Shown here: piece after piece, positions 18,286 through 28,236 of the stretch
Layout: each line of letters starts with the position of its first letter
How positions within the stretch are numbered: position 1 is the stretch's first letter
DNA from: Lachnospiraceae bacterium
GTDB lineage: Bacteria; Bacillota; Clostridia; Lachnospirales; Lachnospiraceae
Direction of reading: 5' to 3'
Assembly: GCA_017620255.1 (NCBI GenBank)
Contig: JAFZQU010000028.1
Span: forward strand, 310,001-374,000
DNA: 64,000 nucleotides
Position numbers and translations under genes: made by a program
The notes under the pieces: generated by a model
Databases searched by the model: none
What the model saw: the letters and a program-made list of their open reading frames with translations, nothing else
Told to the model about the DNA's origin: nothing

Positions 18286-19674
18286 ATGAACCATATGAAT
18301 ACAGCCAACCTGAAAATATATACACGGAGAATACTGGCGATCGCGGTCCCCATCATGCTCTCCAATCTCATCTCGCAGCTGCAGATGATGATAGACCGCA
18401 TTTTTATTGGAAGACTGTCGTTGGAAAGCATGAGTGCCGTCGGCAATGCAACAACACCGATGTGGACGACGATGAGCACCATTTTTGCACTCACGACCGG
18501 AGCTACGATCCTCGTGAGCCAGGCATACGGAGCCGATGATCTGAAAAGAGCCGGGGATCTCCTCTCATCTGTCTTCAAGTACAATAACGTCCTCGGGATC
18601 CTGCTGTTTCTCTTTTGGCTGCTTTTTCCACAGACCGCTTTTCACCTGATGGGTGTGGATGAGAGCATCATCAGCATGAGTATCGATTATGCGCGTTATT
18701 TCTCCCCGATCTTTATCCTGACCGGTATCGGCGCATCCATCAGCTGTATGCTGGAAGTGAGTCAGAAAACGCAGATCATGATCTGGTACGGAGTCTCCAG
18801 ATCCGTTACAAACGTGATCCTTGACTATGTTATGATCTTCGGTCATTTCGGATTTCCCGCCATGGGCGTGAAGGGTGCGGCACTTGCCACGACGATCGCG
18901 GAACTGATCGGGGATCTGATCGTTCTGATCTATGTGCTCACGGCCAAAGACCTGGTCCTTCGTCCGTCGCGCACGGGGATCCTGCATGCAAAATTCGCAT
19001 CCTTTATCGAAACCGTCAAATACGGAATTCCGGCTGCCTGCGAAGACTTCGCCTGGAATCTCGGAAGCCTGTATCTGATCGCAATGCTCAATCAGGTTTC
19101 CGTGGAAGCCGCCGGGATCCATTCCATTGTTTTCGGTGTGGAACTGATCGCCGTTGTCCTGGTCGGGTCCATCGGAACAGCCACGCTCACGCTTTCGGGA
19201 TTTGAGACCGGGAAAAAGAATATAGAAGGTGTATGGGATGTGGTGAAATATTCAGGTCTGTTAAGTTTTGGGATCTGTACTTTCAACCTGCTCCTGTTCC
19301 TGCTCTTTCCGGGGCAGATCCTCGGTATGTTTACGACGGACAGATCGGTACTGGATATCGCTGCCATGTATCTTTTGATCGTCGGTATCGACCTGTTCCC
19401 GAAGAGCGGCAACATCATCTTCGGTTCCGGCATCAAGGGCTACGGAGAGCCTTCCTGGATGCTGAAGACACAGCTTATCGGCACAGCCTTTGTGATCGCC
19501 GGAAGTTCCGTTCTGGTACTTGTTTTCCACCGGGGGATCCTGGAGATCTTCATACTCGTTGTACTCGATGAAACCCTGCGCTTCATACTCAACAGCCGTA
19601 AACTTGCAAGGATCAGGAAGAAACACCGTTTCAGCGGATCATCTCATGAGTACCATGAAGATCAGGAGCGGTAG
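18286..19674 (+). CDS. MATE-family efflux transporter
   Basis: From ATG 18286 this is a 462-residue protein with about twelve membrane segments and the MATE layout (PIMLSNLISQLQMMIDRIFIGRL near the start, then GNATTPMWTTMSTIFALTTGATILVSQAYG in two parts). MATE proteins export drugs or metabolites using Na+ or H+. The start is uncertain: ATG 18286 and in-frame ATG 18295 are both possible, neither has a ribosome site, and the promoter places the transcript start at or next to 18286, so the message may be leaderless. The 3' end overlaps the convergent minus-strand gene by 36 bp. Confidence 0.9.
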   Translation: MNHMNTANLKIYTRRILAIAVPIMLSNLISQLQMMIDRIFIGRLSLESMSAVGNATTPMWTTMSTIFALTTGATILVSQAYGADDLKRAGDLLSSVFKYNNVLGILLFLFWLLFPQTAFHLMGVDESIISMSIDYARYFSPIFILTGIGASISCMLEVSQKTQIMIWYGVSRSVTNVILDYVMIFGHFGFPAMGVKGAALATTIAELIGDLIVLIYVLTAKDLVLRPSRTGILHAKFASFIETVKYGIPAACEDFAWNLGSLYLIAMLNQVSVEAAGIHSIVFGVELIAVVLVGSIGTATLTLSGFETGKKNIEGVWDVVKYSGLLSFGICTFNLLLFLLFPGQILGMFTTDRSVLDIAAMYLLIVGIDLFPKSGNIIFGSGIKGYGEPSWMLKTQLIGTAFVIAGSSVLVLVFHRGILEIFILVVLDETLRFILNSRKLARIRKKHRFSGSSHEYHEDQER

Positions 19675-20502
19675 ATCTATGAACATACTTACAAGATTTG
19701 CAATAAGTCCGTAAAGGATGTTGCGCGCCTTGGATATGCTTCCGTCTTTTTTCACAAGTCTTTCCCGGTACCAGAGCACCTCGAAAACGGTGATCACGGC
19801 CTCTGCAAAAAACCACAGCGGAATATAATGCGCGTAAACGGATAAGGACCACACGGAGATCAGGTTAAACGCAAACAGCAGCACCTGCGTGACCAGATTG
19901 ACAAGCAGGAAATGCGGAAGATTCTTTATCCGGAAGAGTCCGAAGAACAACAGGATCAAACCTTCCACAAACAAAGTGATCAGGAGGCAGATCAGGGACT
20001 CGATGAAGAACGGGGCTGAAAGCGCAGCCGTGCCTTCCACAAGCGAATTGGCGGCCCCGTCATATATGCAGACGGCATTGAACGCCTTGACTGTAAGCGG
20101 ATCGCTGACCGCGACCATGCCGCTCTTTGTCACGGTCATTACCTTGAAAGTCCTTGGGACCATGTAACTGTATCGGAGAAAACCGTACTCCCTGATCTGG
20201 GTTTCGGAATACCTGATGGAACTGGCACCGCCACCGTAAAGGAACAGTCTGTAACCGTCCTCGTCATATTCGTAGAAAAGGTCGCCGATCCACCGATCGT
20301 CCTCTTCCACGTTTTCATAGCGTTCATCCGTGAAACCGGATTTTGTTCCCGGCTCCAGGATCCCGAAATAGTAAGGCTCTGCAGGCATATTTTGCAGTTC
20401 GATCTCGATCGAGCGCTTGGGCCCCATATCCGCATGTACACAGACCGGAAGCAGGCAGAAGATCGCTACAGCCGCTACCGGAATCCAACCCGGTTTTCGC
20501 AT
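19639..20502 (-). CDS. Membrane protein with signal peptide, unknown function
   Basis: I cannot assign this 287-residue protein. It has a signal peptide (about 1-24, ending at VHA), an extracytoplasmic region of about 150 residues rich in Tyr and acidic residues, then four or five membrane segments (about 165-287). ATG 20502 lies two bases after the stop of the GGDEF gene, so translation is probably coupled, and it is the last gene of the glnA-ANTAR-guaA-GGDEF unit. Its 3' end overlaps the MATE gene on the opposite strand by 36 bp. Confidence 0.78.
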   Translation of the reverse strand: MRKPGWIPVAAVAIFCLLPVCVHADMGPKRSIEIELQNMPAEPYYFGILEPGTKSGFTDERYENVEEDDRWIGDLFYEYDEDGYRLFLYGGGASSIRYSETQIREYGFLRYSYMVPRTFKVMTVTKSGMVAVSDPLTVKAFNAVCIYDGAANSLVEGTAALSAPFFIESLICLLITLFVEGLILLFFGLFRIKNLPHFLLVNLVTQVLLFAFNLISVWSLSVYAHYIPLWFFAEAVITVFEVLWYRERLVKKDGSISKARNILYGLIANLVSMFIDLPLLIFMVLMR

Positions 20503-20504
20503 AT

Positions 20505-21644
20505 TCAGCGGCGCCTTTCCTTTCCGGTCTCTTTATAATATCTTTCCTTGTCATCATACATCATGTTTTCGGCAGTTTTGATCACTTCAAGGATCCGTTC
20601 TCCTTTACCGGTTCCATAACCGAAAGAGGCGATCCTGTCATTCTTCATCAAAGTATCTCTCAGGTGATCCATCTGCTTTTCAAACGATGCTTCATCCGGT
20701 TCTTTCACGATGCAGACAAATTCATCCCCGCTGATCCTGCAGGCACTGCCATCCGGAACGGAATCCGTCAAAAGGAGTGCAACCCGGTTGATCAGACGAT
20801 CCCCTGCTTCATGCCCTTCATTGTCGTTCACAGCCTTCAGGGAATTCACGTCGGCAAAAACGATCCCCACCTTCTCATCCGCGCCGATCCCGTCAAGCAG
20901 TTCCTGGTAACCTCTTCTGTTCAAAAGACCGGTCAGTATATCCTTTTCCGACAGCTCTTTGTTCAGATGTGCTTTGGCGAGCACTTCCACCACGATACGC
21001 GACTGAATGATGACATACACCACATTCATCGAAACGGCGGTTCCGGTAAAATTGAAACGGACCTGCGGATCGAAAAGCAATACTATATTTGCTACAACGG
21101 GAAAAACAACGATCAGAACCACAAATAAACGGCTTTGTATCCTGAAGTCTCTAAATCTGACCACGTAGAGGAGCAGCATGATGAAGAAGCTTACGGAAGA
21201 CATGAGCCCTGCATATCCGTTCAGGTTTCCCGCAACAAAACGACCGTTCTCGATCGTGAAAACCGTGCCCGTGACCGTTCCGGCAACAAGAAAAACGATC
21301 CCGATCAGACACAGTGTCATGATCAGATAAGGGAAATTTCTGGTAAGTTTCTTTCCGCCTTCCGTAACGAGCGAATGGAGATAGAAACCGTAAATGATCA
21401 CGAGCACATCTATCAGGGCATATCCCAGGAAATTCAATACTGTCAGCAGAGCGCTCAGTTCTGCATGCCCGTCCAGAACATATGCCAGGATCTCTACGAT
21501 CAGGCCGGCAAAGCAGATCCACATACAGTAACGGAATTTCCGTGTGGATGCGGAAGCTTCTTTCGGAACCTGATACAGGCCTATGATGATGATAATGATA
21601 AAAAGCGCTGCGATCAGATTTGCGGTAGTTAATACAGAAACCAT
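20505..21644 (-). CDS. Membrane-bound GGDEF protein (putative diguanylate cyclase)
   Basis: The 379-residue protein has seven or eight membrane segments in the first 215 residues and a C-terminal GGDEF domain (about 225-379) that begins DILTGLLNRRGYQ and carries SGDEF in place of GGDEF, with FADVNSLKAVND for metal binding. The Gly-to-Ser change is tolerated in some active cyclases, so activity is likely but not certain; no RxxD inhibitory site is visible. GAGGT precedes ATG 21644, which is 12 bp after the guaA stop. A c-di-GMP enzyme behind guaA ties GTP supply and second-messenger synthesis into one unit; whether that is meaningful is inference. Confidence 0.88.
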   Translation of the reverse strand: MVSVLTTANLIAALFIIIIIIGLYQVPKEASASTRKFRYCMWICFAGLIVEILAYVLDGHAELSALLTVLNFLGYALIDVLVIIYGFYLHSLVTEGGKKLTRNFPYLIMTLCLIGIVFLVAGTVTGTVFTIENGRFVAGNLNGYAGLMSSVSFFIMLLLYVVRFRDFRIQSRLFVVLIVVFPVVANIVLLFDPQVRFNFTGTAVSMNVVYVIIQSRIVVEVLAKAHLNKELSEKDILTGLLNRRGYQELLDGIGADEKVGIVFADVNSLKAVNDNEGHEAGDRLINRVALLLTDSVPDGSACRISGDEFVCIVKEPDEASFEKQMDHLRDTLMKNDRIASFGYGTGKGERILEVIKTAENMMYDDKERYYKETGKERRR

Positions 21645-21656
21645 AGGGGTACCTCA

Positions 21657-23198
21657 CTACTCCAGTTCGATCGTGCCGGGCGGTTTGCTCGTCAAGTCAA
21701 ACAGTACGCGGTTTACGCCCTTCACTTCGTTGATGATGCGGTTCATGCACTTCTGCAAAACGGCAAACGGGATCTCACTGCAGGCTGCAGTCATGAAATC
21801 ACTGGTGTCCACGGAGCGAAGAACAACGGCGTAATCATAGGTACGGAAATCACCCATGACGCCGACGGAGCGCATATTTGTAAGCGCGGCAAAATACTGC
21901 CCTCTCTGTCCGCCAAGGCCGGCGCTTTCCAGTTCATCACGGAAGATCCTGTCAGCATCCTGTACGATCCTGACTTTCTCCGCCGTCACTTCCCCGACGA
22001 TCCTGACTCCGAGTCCCGGTCCCGGAAACGGCTGTCTTTGTACAAGATAAGCAGGGATCCCAAGTTCCGTTCCTGCTTTTCTCACTTCATCCTTAAACAG
22101 CAGGCGCAGCGGCTCGATGATCTCTTTGAAATCCACACAGTCCGGCAGGCCGCCGACATTGTGATGGGACTTGATCACCGCTGATTTGCCCAGACCCGAT
22201 TCGATCACATCCGGATAGATCGTTCCCTGTACGAGAAAATCAACCGCACCGATCTTCTTTGCTTCCTCTTCAAACACACGGATGAATTCTTCCCCGATGA
22301 TCTTGCGCTTCTGTTCCGGTTCTTCCACTCCGGCCAGTTTTTCGTAGAATCTCTCCTGCGCGTTCACACGGACGAAGTTCAGTTCATAAGGACCTTCAGG
22401 CCCGAACACCGCTTCCACCTCATCGCCTTCGTTCTTACGTAACAGGCCGTGATCCACAAACACACATGTCAGATTCTTTCCGATCGCCTTGGACATCAGC
22501 ACGGCCGCAACGGAAGAATCCACGCCGCCCGAAAGCGCACAGAGTGCTTTTTTATCACCGACTTTTTCACGGATCTCGCGGATCTTTGTTTCCACAAACG
22601 ATTCCATGGTCCAGTCACCCCTGCAGCCGCAGACCGTATAGACGAAATTGGAGATCATCTTCTTCCCGTCCGTGGTATGCATGACCTCCGGATGAAACTG
22701 TGTGGCATACAGATTCCTGTCCGCGTTTTCCATGGCTGCCACCGGACAGACATTAGAAGATGCAGTCACACTGAATCCTTCCGGTGCCCTGGCGATATAG
22801 TCCGTATGGCTCATCCATACGGTCGCATCTTCGCCGGTACCGTGAAACAGTTTACTGGACGTGTTGATCTTAACCTGTGTGCTCCCGTATTCGCTGACAG
22901 GCGCCGTTTTCACTTCCCCGCCGAGTAGATAAGCCATCAGCTGGGAACCGTAGCAGATCCCCAGGATCGGGATACCCAGATCAAAGATCCCGGTATCGTA
23001 ATGCGGAGAAGTCTCTTCGTATACACTGTTCGGGCCGCCGGTAAAGATGATGCCGCTTGGCGCCATTTCCCTGATCTCATCCAGCCCGACCGTATACGGA
23101 TGCACTTCCGCATATACGTTGCATTCTCTGACCCTTCTGGCGATCAGCTGGTTATACTGTCCGCCAAAATCAAGCACAAGTATCATTTCGTTTTTCAT
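21657..23198 (-). CDS. guaA: GMP synthase (glutamine-hydrolysing)
   Basis: The 513-residue enzyme converts XMP to GMP using glutamine and ATP. The N-terminal class I glutaminase has [15 protein letters not shown] (nucleophile Cys at about 82) and FHPEVMHT (His-Glu); the ATP-pyrophosphatase domain has [14 protein letters not shown] (about 221-234); the C-terminal dimerisation domain ends ...KPPGTIELE as in most bacterial GuaA proteins. Length is normal. GAGGAAA precedes ATG 23198. It is downstream of glnA and the ANTAR gene, with 36 bp to the latter, and has no leader element of its own, so it probably follows control at the glnA leader. Confidence 0.98.
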   Translation of the reverse strand: MKNEMILVLDFGGQYNQLIARRVRECNVYAEVHPYTVGLDEIREMAPSGIIFTGGPNSVYEETSPHYDTGIFDLGIPILGICYGSQLMAYLLGGEVKTAPVSEYGSTQVKINTSSKLFHGTGEDATVWMSHTDYIARAPEGFSVTASSNVCPVAAMENADRNLYATQFHPEVMHTTDGKKMISNFVYTVCGCRGDWTMESFVETKIREIREKVGDKKALCALSGGVDSSVAAVLMSKAIGKNLTCVFVDHGLLRKNEGDEVEAVFGPEGPYELNFVRVNAQERFYEKLAGVEEPEQKRKIIGEEFIRVFEEEAKKIGAVDFLVQGTIYPDVIESGLGKSAVIKSHHNVGGLPDCVDFKEIIEPLRLLFKDEVRKAGTELGIPAYLVQRQPFPGPGLGVRIVGEVTAEKVRIVQDADRIFRDELESAGLGGQRGQYFAALTNMRSVGVMGDFRTYDYAVVLRSVDTSDFMTAACSEIPFAVLQKCMNRIINEVKGVNRVLFDLTSKPPGTIELE

Positions 23199-23234
23199 AT
23201 CCGATTTCCTCGTTTATGATGTTTTTTCCAAACA

Positions 23235-23771
23235 CTATCCGCTCATCAGCAGGATCATCTGCGCACTTTCAAGCAGTGTCCGCCCGGAATCCATGCTCGC
23301 CTTCTGCAGGTACCGGTACGCATCCGGTTCCGTCATCTCATTGCGCTCCATCAAAAGCATCTTGGCTTCATCGATGATCTTCTGTTCGGCAGGTGCTCTC
23401 GCTTTTTTCTTCCTGCGTTCATAGAACGGCTGATACGGAAGAAGCGTCTGCACGGTCCCGACCAGGTCATCCACCTTGAAAGGCATCAGAAGCCGGATGA
23501 CATTGCCTGCAAAAGGAACCAACGAAGCATCCTTTGTCAGCAGCAGGATGCTGACGGAAGTCGGCAGGTAAGAGACCAGTTCTTCATATCCCATGTCTGA
23601 AAAGCGTTTGGTACAGATGACCAGCGTCGCATCGTACTCTTCCGTTTTCCGAAGGACATCCGAGCCTGTGGTGCATGTCAGGCATTCTTCCGAGATCCCG
23701 CCGTTTCTGATCAGATCCGCTATGCGTGTGGCGTCTTCGTGTTTGGGCATTCCTATCAGAATTGTGCCCAT
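23235..23771 (-). CDS. ANTAR-domain antiterminator (NitR-like) with degenerate receiver
   Basis: The 178-residue protein has a receiver-like N-terminal half (about 1-110) and a C-terminal ANTAR RNA-binding domain (about 120-178; AEQKIIDEAKMLLMERN, then SGRTLLESAQMIL). The receiver lacks the acidic pair near the start (LIGMPKHEDA) and has LVICTKRF where the phosphorylated Asp should be, so it is probably not controlled by phosphorylation. ANTAR proteins (AmiR, NasR, EutV families) bind leader hairpins and prevent termination. ANTAR genes beside glnA are known from Clostridium. AAGGGAG precedes ATG 23771, which lies 12 bp after the glnA stop. Confidence 0.88.
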   Translation of the reverse strand: MGTILIGMPKHEDATRIADLIRNGGISEECLTCTTGSDVLRKTEEYDATLVICTKRFSDMGYEELVSYLPTSVSILLLTKDASLVPFAGNVIRLLMPFKVDDLVGTVQTLLPYQPFYERRKKKARAPAEQKIIDEAKMLLMERNEMTEPDAYRYLQKASMDSGRTLLESAQMILLMSG

Positions 23772-23783
23772 GAAGTTTCTCCC

Positions 23784-25076
23784 TTACAGTTTGCCAAGAT
23801 AACGGTTGATCTCCCAATCGGATACGACCATCATAAAGTCGCGCCATTCACGGCGTTTGATATCCGCGTAGATATCCACGAATTCCTTACCGAGTGCTTC
23901 CGTGAGCACGGGATCGCTCACGAGACAATTGACCGCTTCTTTCAGATCTTCGGGAAGCCTGTCAAGATCACGCGCGCCACATCCTTCGCAGAATGCTTCA
24001 CCCGGATCGATCCTGTTTTTGATCCCGTCAAGGCCTGCACTGATGCAGGATGCAAAGAGAAGATACGGATTGCTGGCACCATCCGGAAAACGCAGCTCGA
24101 TCTTGGTGTCATCCTTGCCGTGATGCAGTCTGACCATCGCCTTCTCTCCCTTATCGGCCCACGTGATCCTCTGGGGTGCCTTGCGTCCGAACAGCAGCCG
24201 CTTGTAAGAATTGACGGTCGGATTACTGATGGCTGCAAGTGCCTTGGCATGCTTTAAGATCCCGCCGATAAAATAGCGTGCATCCTCGCTCACGCTGCCG
24301 TCGGCATTACGGAAAGCATTCCTGCCATCCTTTAAGAGCGTCATGTTGACGTGCATACCGGAGCCTGCCACATCGGCTTTTGGCAGCGGCATAAAAGTCG
24401 CATACAGACCGAAACGCTTTGCAATGGAGCGCACCGCAAAACGGAAGGTCTGGATCGCATCTGCCGTCTGCAGTGCTTCCGCCTCCTGAAAATCGATCTC
24501 ATGCTGTGCCGGTGCATGTTCATGATGTGAAGATTCCACTTCAAATCCCATCTCTTCAAGCATCAGCACCATATCTCTTCTGGCATTCTCACCAAAGTCC
24601 ACGGGACTGACGTCCAGATAACCGGCCATTTCATGAGACTGTGTCGTCGGCAGTCCGTTCTCATCCGTATGGAACAGGAAGAATTCACATTCCGGATCCG
24701 CCATGATCATATAGCCGGCTTCGTCTGCCTGCTTCAGGACGTTTTTCAGGATCGTCCTGGTGCTCAGCGCAAACGGCTTGCCGTCCGCATCGCAGATGTC
24801 GCAGACCACTTTTGCGACTTTTCCCTGCTGCGGTCTCCACGGCAGGATCATAAATGTATCCGGCTGCGGATACAGATAGAGTTCATCCTCATAGTCATAT
24901 CTGTCTCCGAATACGGATGATCCTTCAAACGAAAACTGATTGGCCAGGATCTTATCCAGCTGCCCCGGTGTGACGGCGATATTTTTCAGCAAGCCGAAAA
25001 TATCCGTAAACTGCAGGCGGATAAACTCCACGCCCTCCTCTTCGATCATACGATTGATTTCTTCTCTGGTTTTCAT
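23784..25076 (-). CDS. glnA: Glutamine synthetase type I
   Basis: The 430-residue enzyme makes glutamine from glutamate, ammonia and ATP in the cytoplasm as a dodecamer. Recognisable parts: EFIRLQFTDIFGLLKNIAV near the start, SFEGSSVFGDR (about 48-58; other GSI enzymes have DGSSIEGF), HHEHAPAQHEIDF (metal and glutamate site), GSGMHVNMTL and NPTVNSYKRL. No adenylylation-type tyrosine loop is obvious, as expected for the Gram-positive form. It is slightly shorter than typical GSI-alpha enzymes (about 444). It has its own promoter at 25201-25229 and a structured leader, and leads an operon with the ANTAR gene, guaA and a GGDEF gene. AAAGGGAG precedes ATG 25076. Confidence 0.97.
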   Translation of the reverse strand: MKTREEINRMIEEEGVEFIRLQFTDIFGLLKNIAVTPGQLDKILANQFSFEGSSVFGDRYDYEDELYLYPQPDTFMILPWRPQQGKVAKVVCDICDADGKPFALSTRTILKNVLKQADEAGYMIMADPECEFFLFHTDENGLPTTQSHEMAGYLDVSPVDFGENARRDMVLMLEEMGFEVESSHHEHAPAQHEIDFQEAEALQTADAIQTFRFAVRSIAKRFGLYATFMPLPKADVAGSGMHVNMTLLKDGRNAFRNADGSVSEDARYFIGGILKHAKALAAISNPTVNSYKRLLFGRKAPQRITWADKGEKAMVRLHHGKDDTKIELRFPDGASNPYLLFASCISAGLDGIKNRIDPGEAFCEGCGARDLDRLPEDLKEAVNCLVSDPVLTEALGKEFVDIYADIKRREWRDFMMVVSDWEINRYLGKL

Positions 25077-25127
25077 GCCTTTTCTCCCTTTTTATCAGTG
25101 TCGACCGTTCCATATGTGCAGATAAAA

Positions 25128-25178
25128 CAAATGGCGCCGGCGGATCAGCATTTCTCGGGATCCTGCCGGCACCCTTTG
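25128..25178 (-). promoter_or_regulatory. Nitrogen leader element, glnA copy
   Basis: Minus strand: GCAAAGG, then GGTGCCGGC paired with GCCGGCGCC (9 bp), an inner stem GGATC/GATCC with a 12-base loop, then A, TTTG (able to pair with CAAA) and TTTTAT. It ends about 50 bases before the glnA start codon. It shares the CAAAGG opening and hairpin architecture with six other leaders in the window but has the largest internal loop. Confidence 0.72.
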
Positions 25179-25198
25179 CATATGCATTCCTATGCAAA
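25175..25198 (-). repeat. Inverted repeat at the glnA transcription start
   Basis: TTTGCATA and TATGCAAA form a perfect 8-bp inverted repeat with an 8-base spacer, directly downstream of the -10 box. Its 3' arm contains the GCAAA that opens the leader element, so in RNA it would compete with the leader hairpin; in DNA it could be an operator. Confidence 0.65.
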
Positions 25199-25200
25199 TG

Positions 25201-26571
<1,371 letters not shown>

Positions 26572-26610
26572 TCAATCCTCCTCTTCTATTGAAAGTGTCT
26601 GAAATAAAAA

Positions 26611-26654
26611 CAACGCCGAAAAAGAGTACGCATGTACTCTTTCCGACGCCTTTG
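26611..26654 (-). promoter_or_regulatory. Nitrogen leader element, gdhA copy
   Basis: Minus strand: GACAAAGGCGTCG, stem CGTCG + GAAAGAGTAC against GTACTCTTTTT + CGGCG (about 15 bp), tetraloop ATGC, then TTGTTTTTATTT, a good terminator-like tail. It begins only a few bases after the predicted transcript start and ends about 43 bases before the gdhA ATG. Confidence 0.75.
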
Positions 26655-26662
26655 TCTTACAC

Positions 26663-26691
26663 ATCATAGCGTATCGCCAATCAGAATGCAA
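26663..26691 (-). promoter_or_regulatory. Promoter of gdhA
   Basis: Minus-strand TTGCAT (26686-26691), 17-bp spacer, TATGAT (26663-26668). Confidence 0.72.
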
Positions 26692-26707
26692 GAACAAAAT
26701 CTGAAAT

Positions 26708-28216
26708 TTAAAGATTGGAATATCCCATCAGAGATTCATCCACAGCCCTGGCAACCGCCCGTCCTTCCGCGATCGCCCAGACGACCAGTGACTGTCCCCT
26801 GTGCATATCTCCTGCCGTAAAGACACCGGGTACCGATGTTTCATATGCCCCTGCATCTGTCTTCACATTTGTCCGCGCATCCGCCTCTACCTGAAACGTA
26901 TCGCGCAGATAATCTTCCGATCCGAGGAACCCTGCAGCGATCAGTACGAGGTCTGCCCTGATCTCTTTTTCGCTGCCTGCGACCGGCTCCATCCGCATGC
27001 GGCCGCTCTTTGCATCTTTGACAGCCTTTAACTGCACGGTCTTTACAGCTTTCAGCTTTCCCTGTTTGTTTGGGATAAAAGCCTGAATGGTCGTCTGGTA
27101 GACTCTCGGATCACTGCCCTGCAGCAGGATCGCTTCTTCCTGGCCGTAATCCGTTTTCAGGATCTTCGGCCATTCCGGCCACGGATTCCCGGGCGTTCTC
27201 TTTTCGGGCGGCTTTGGCATCATCTCAAGCTGTACAACGGATGCTGCATGCAGTCTGAGCGCGGTTCCCACACAGTCATTTCCCGTATCACCGCCGCCGA
27301 CGACCACCACATGTTTGCCCGCGACTTTTCCGAAAGAAAACGGCTGTGATGCGATCATCGCATCCGAATCATAGTGCAGATCGATCAGCGTTTTCGTGAC
27401 TTCTTTCAGAAAATCTACCGCAAAGTAAATCCCTTTTGCTTCCCTGCCCTCTGCCTGCAGGTCTCTCGGATGAGAGGCGCCGGCACATAAAATGACGCGG
27501 TCATATTCGTTCATCAGCTCCGCACCCGTGATGTCTTTCCCGACATCCACGCCGCATTTGAAGACCACACCCGCTTTCTCAAGCAGTGCAAGCCGTCTGT
27601 CGATCACGCGCTTATCCAGTTTCATGTTCGGGATCCCGTATCTTAATAGGCCGCCGGCCCTGTCGCTTCTCTCATACACGGTCACGCTGTGCCCTCTGCG
27701 GTTTAAAAGCTGTGCAGCGGAAAGTCCTGAAGGCCCGCTTCCGATGATCGCGATCTTTTTCCCTGTCCTGCTCTTTGGCACCGGTTCTTCGACCAGCCCG
27801 TTTGCAAATGCATACTCTATGATCGCTTTTTCATTTTCCTTCGTGGATACCGGATCTGTGTGCAGGCCGCAGGTGCAGGCATTCTCACAGAGCGCCGGAC
27901 AGACTCTCGAAGTGAATTCCGGCAGTCCGTGTGTATGGCTCAGTCTGTAGTAAGCCTGCTCAAAGTTGCCGCGGTATACCAGTTCATTGGTCTCCGGGAT
28001 CAGATTGTGCAGGGGGCATCCGGATGCCATACCTGCGATCATCTCGCCGGACTGGCAGAACGGAACACCGCATGCCATGCAGCGGCCGCCCTGGATCTGC
28101 TGCTCGCTCAGGAGGAGTGATGCATGAAATTCCTGAAAATCTTTCAGCCGCTCATTAACGTCCCTGACTTTACCGTCGAGGCGTTCATATTCCATAAATC
28201 CTGTTGCTTTTCCCAT
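26708..28216 (-). CDS. gltD: Glutamate synthase small subunit
   Basis: The 502-residue flavoprotein feeds NADPH electrons to GltB for glutamate synthesis from glutamine and 2-oxoglutarate. The N-terminal Fe-S region has CMACGVPFCQ and later CPLHN, RVCPALCENAC and CTCGL-type cysteines (about 45-115); the two dinucleotide sites are IGSGPSGLSAAQLL (about 155) and VVGGGDTGNDCVG (about 295). Length fits GltD. GGGAG precedes ATG 28216, 20 bp after gltB. No terminator is visible between gltD and the gdhA promoter. Confidence 0.97.
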   Translation of the reverse strand: MGKATGFMEYERLDGKVRDVNERLKDFQEFHASLLLSEQQIQGGRCMACGVPFCQSGEMIAGMASGCPLHNLIPETNELVYRGNFEQAYYRLSHTHGLPEFTSRVCPALCENACTCGLHTDPVSTKENEKAIIEYAFANGLVEEPVPKSRTGKKIAIIGSGPSGLSAAQLLNRRGHSVTVYERSDRAGGLLRYGIPNMKLDKRVIDRRLALLEKAGVVFKCGVDVGKDITGAELMNEYDRVILCAGASHPRDLQAEGREAKGIYFAVDFLKEVTKTLIDLHYDSDAMIASQPFSFGKVAGKHVVVVGGGDTGNDCVGTALRLHAASVVQLEMMPKPPEKRTPGNPWPEWPKILKTDYGQEEAILLQGSDPRVYQTTIQAFIPNKQGKLKAVKTVQLKAVKDAKSGRMRMEPVAGSEKEIRADLVLIAAGFLGSEDYLRDTFQVEADARTNVKTDAGAYETSVPGVFTAGDMHRGQSLVVWAIAEGRAVARAVDESLMGYSNL

Positions 28217-28236
28217 ATTTTTTCTCCCGTCAAACC

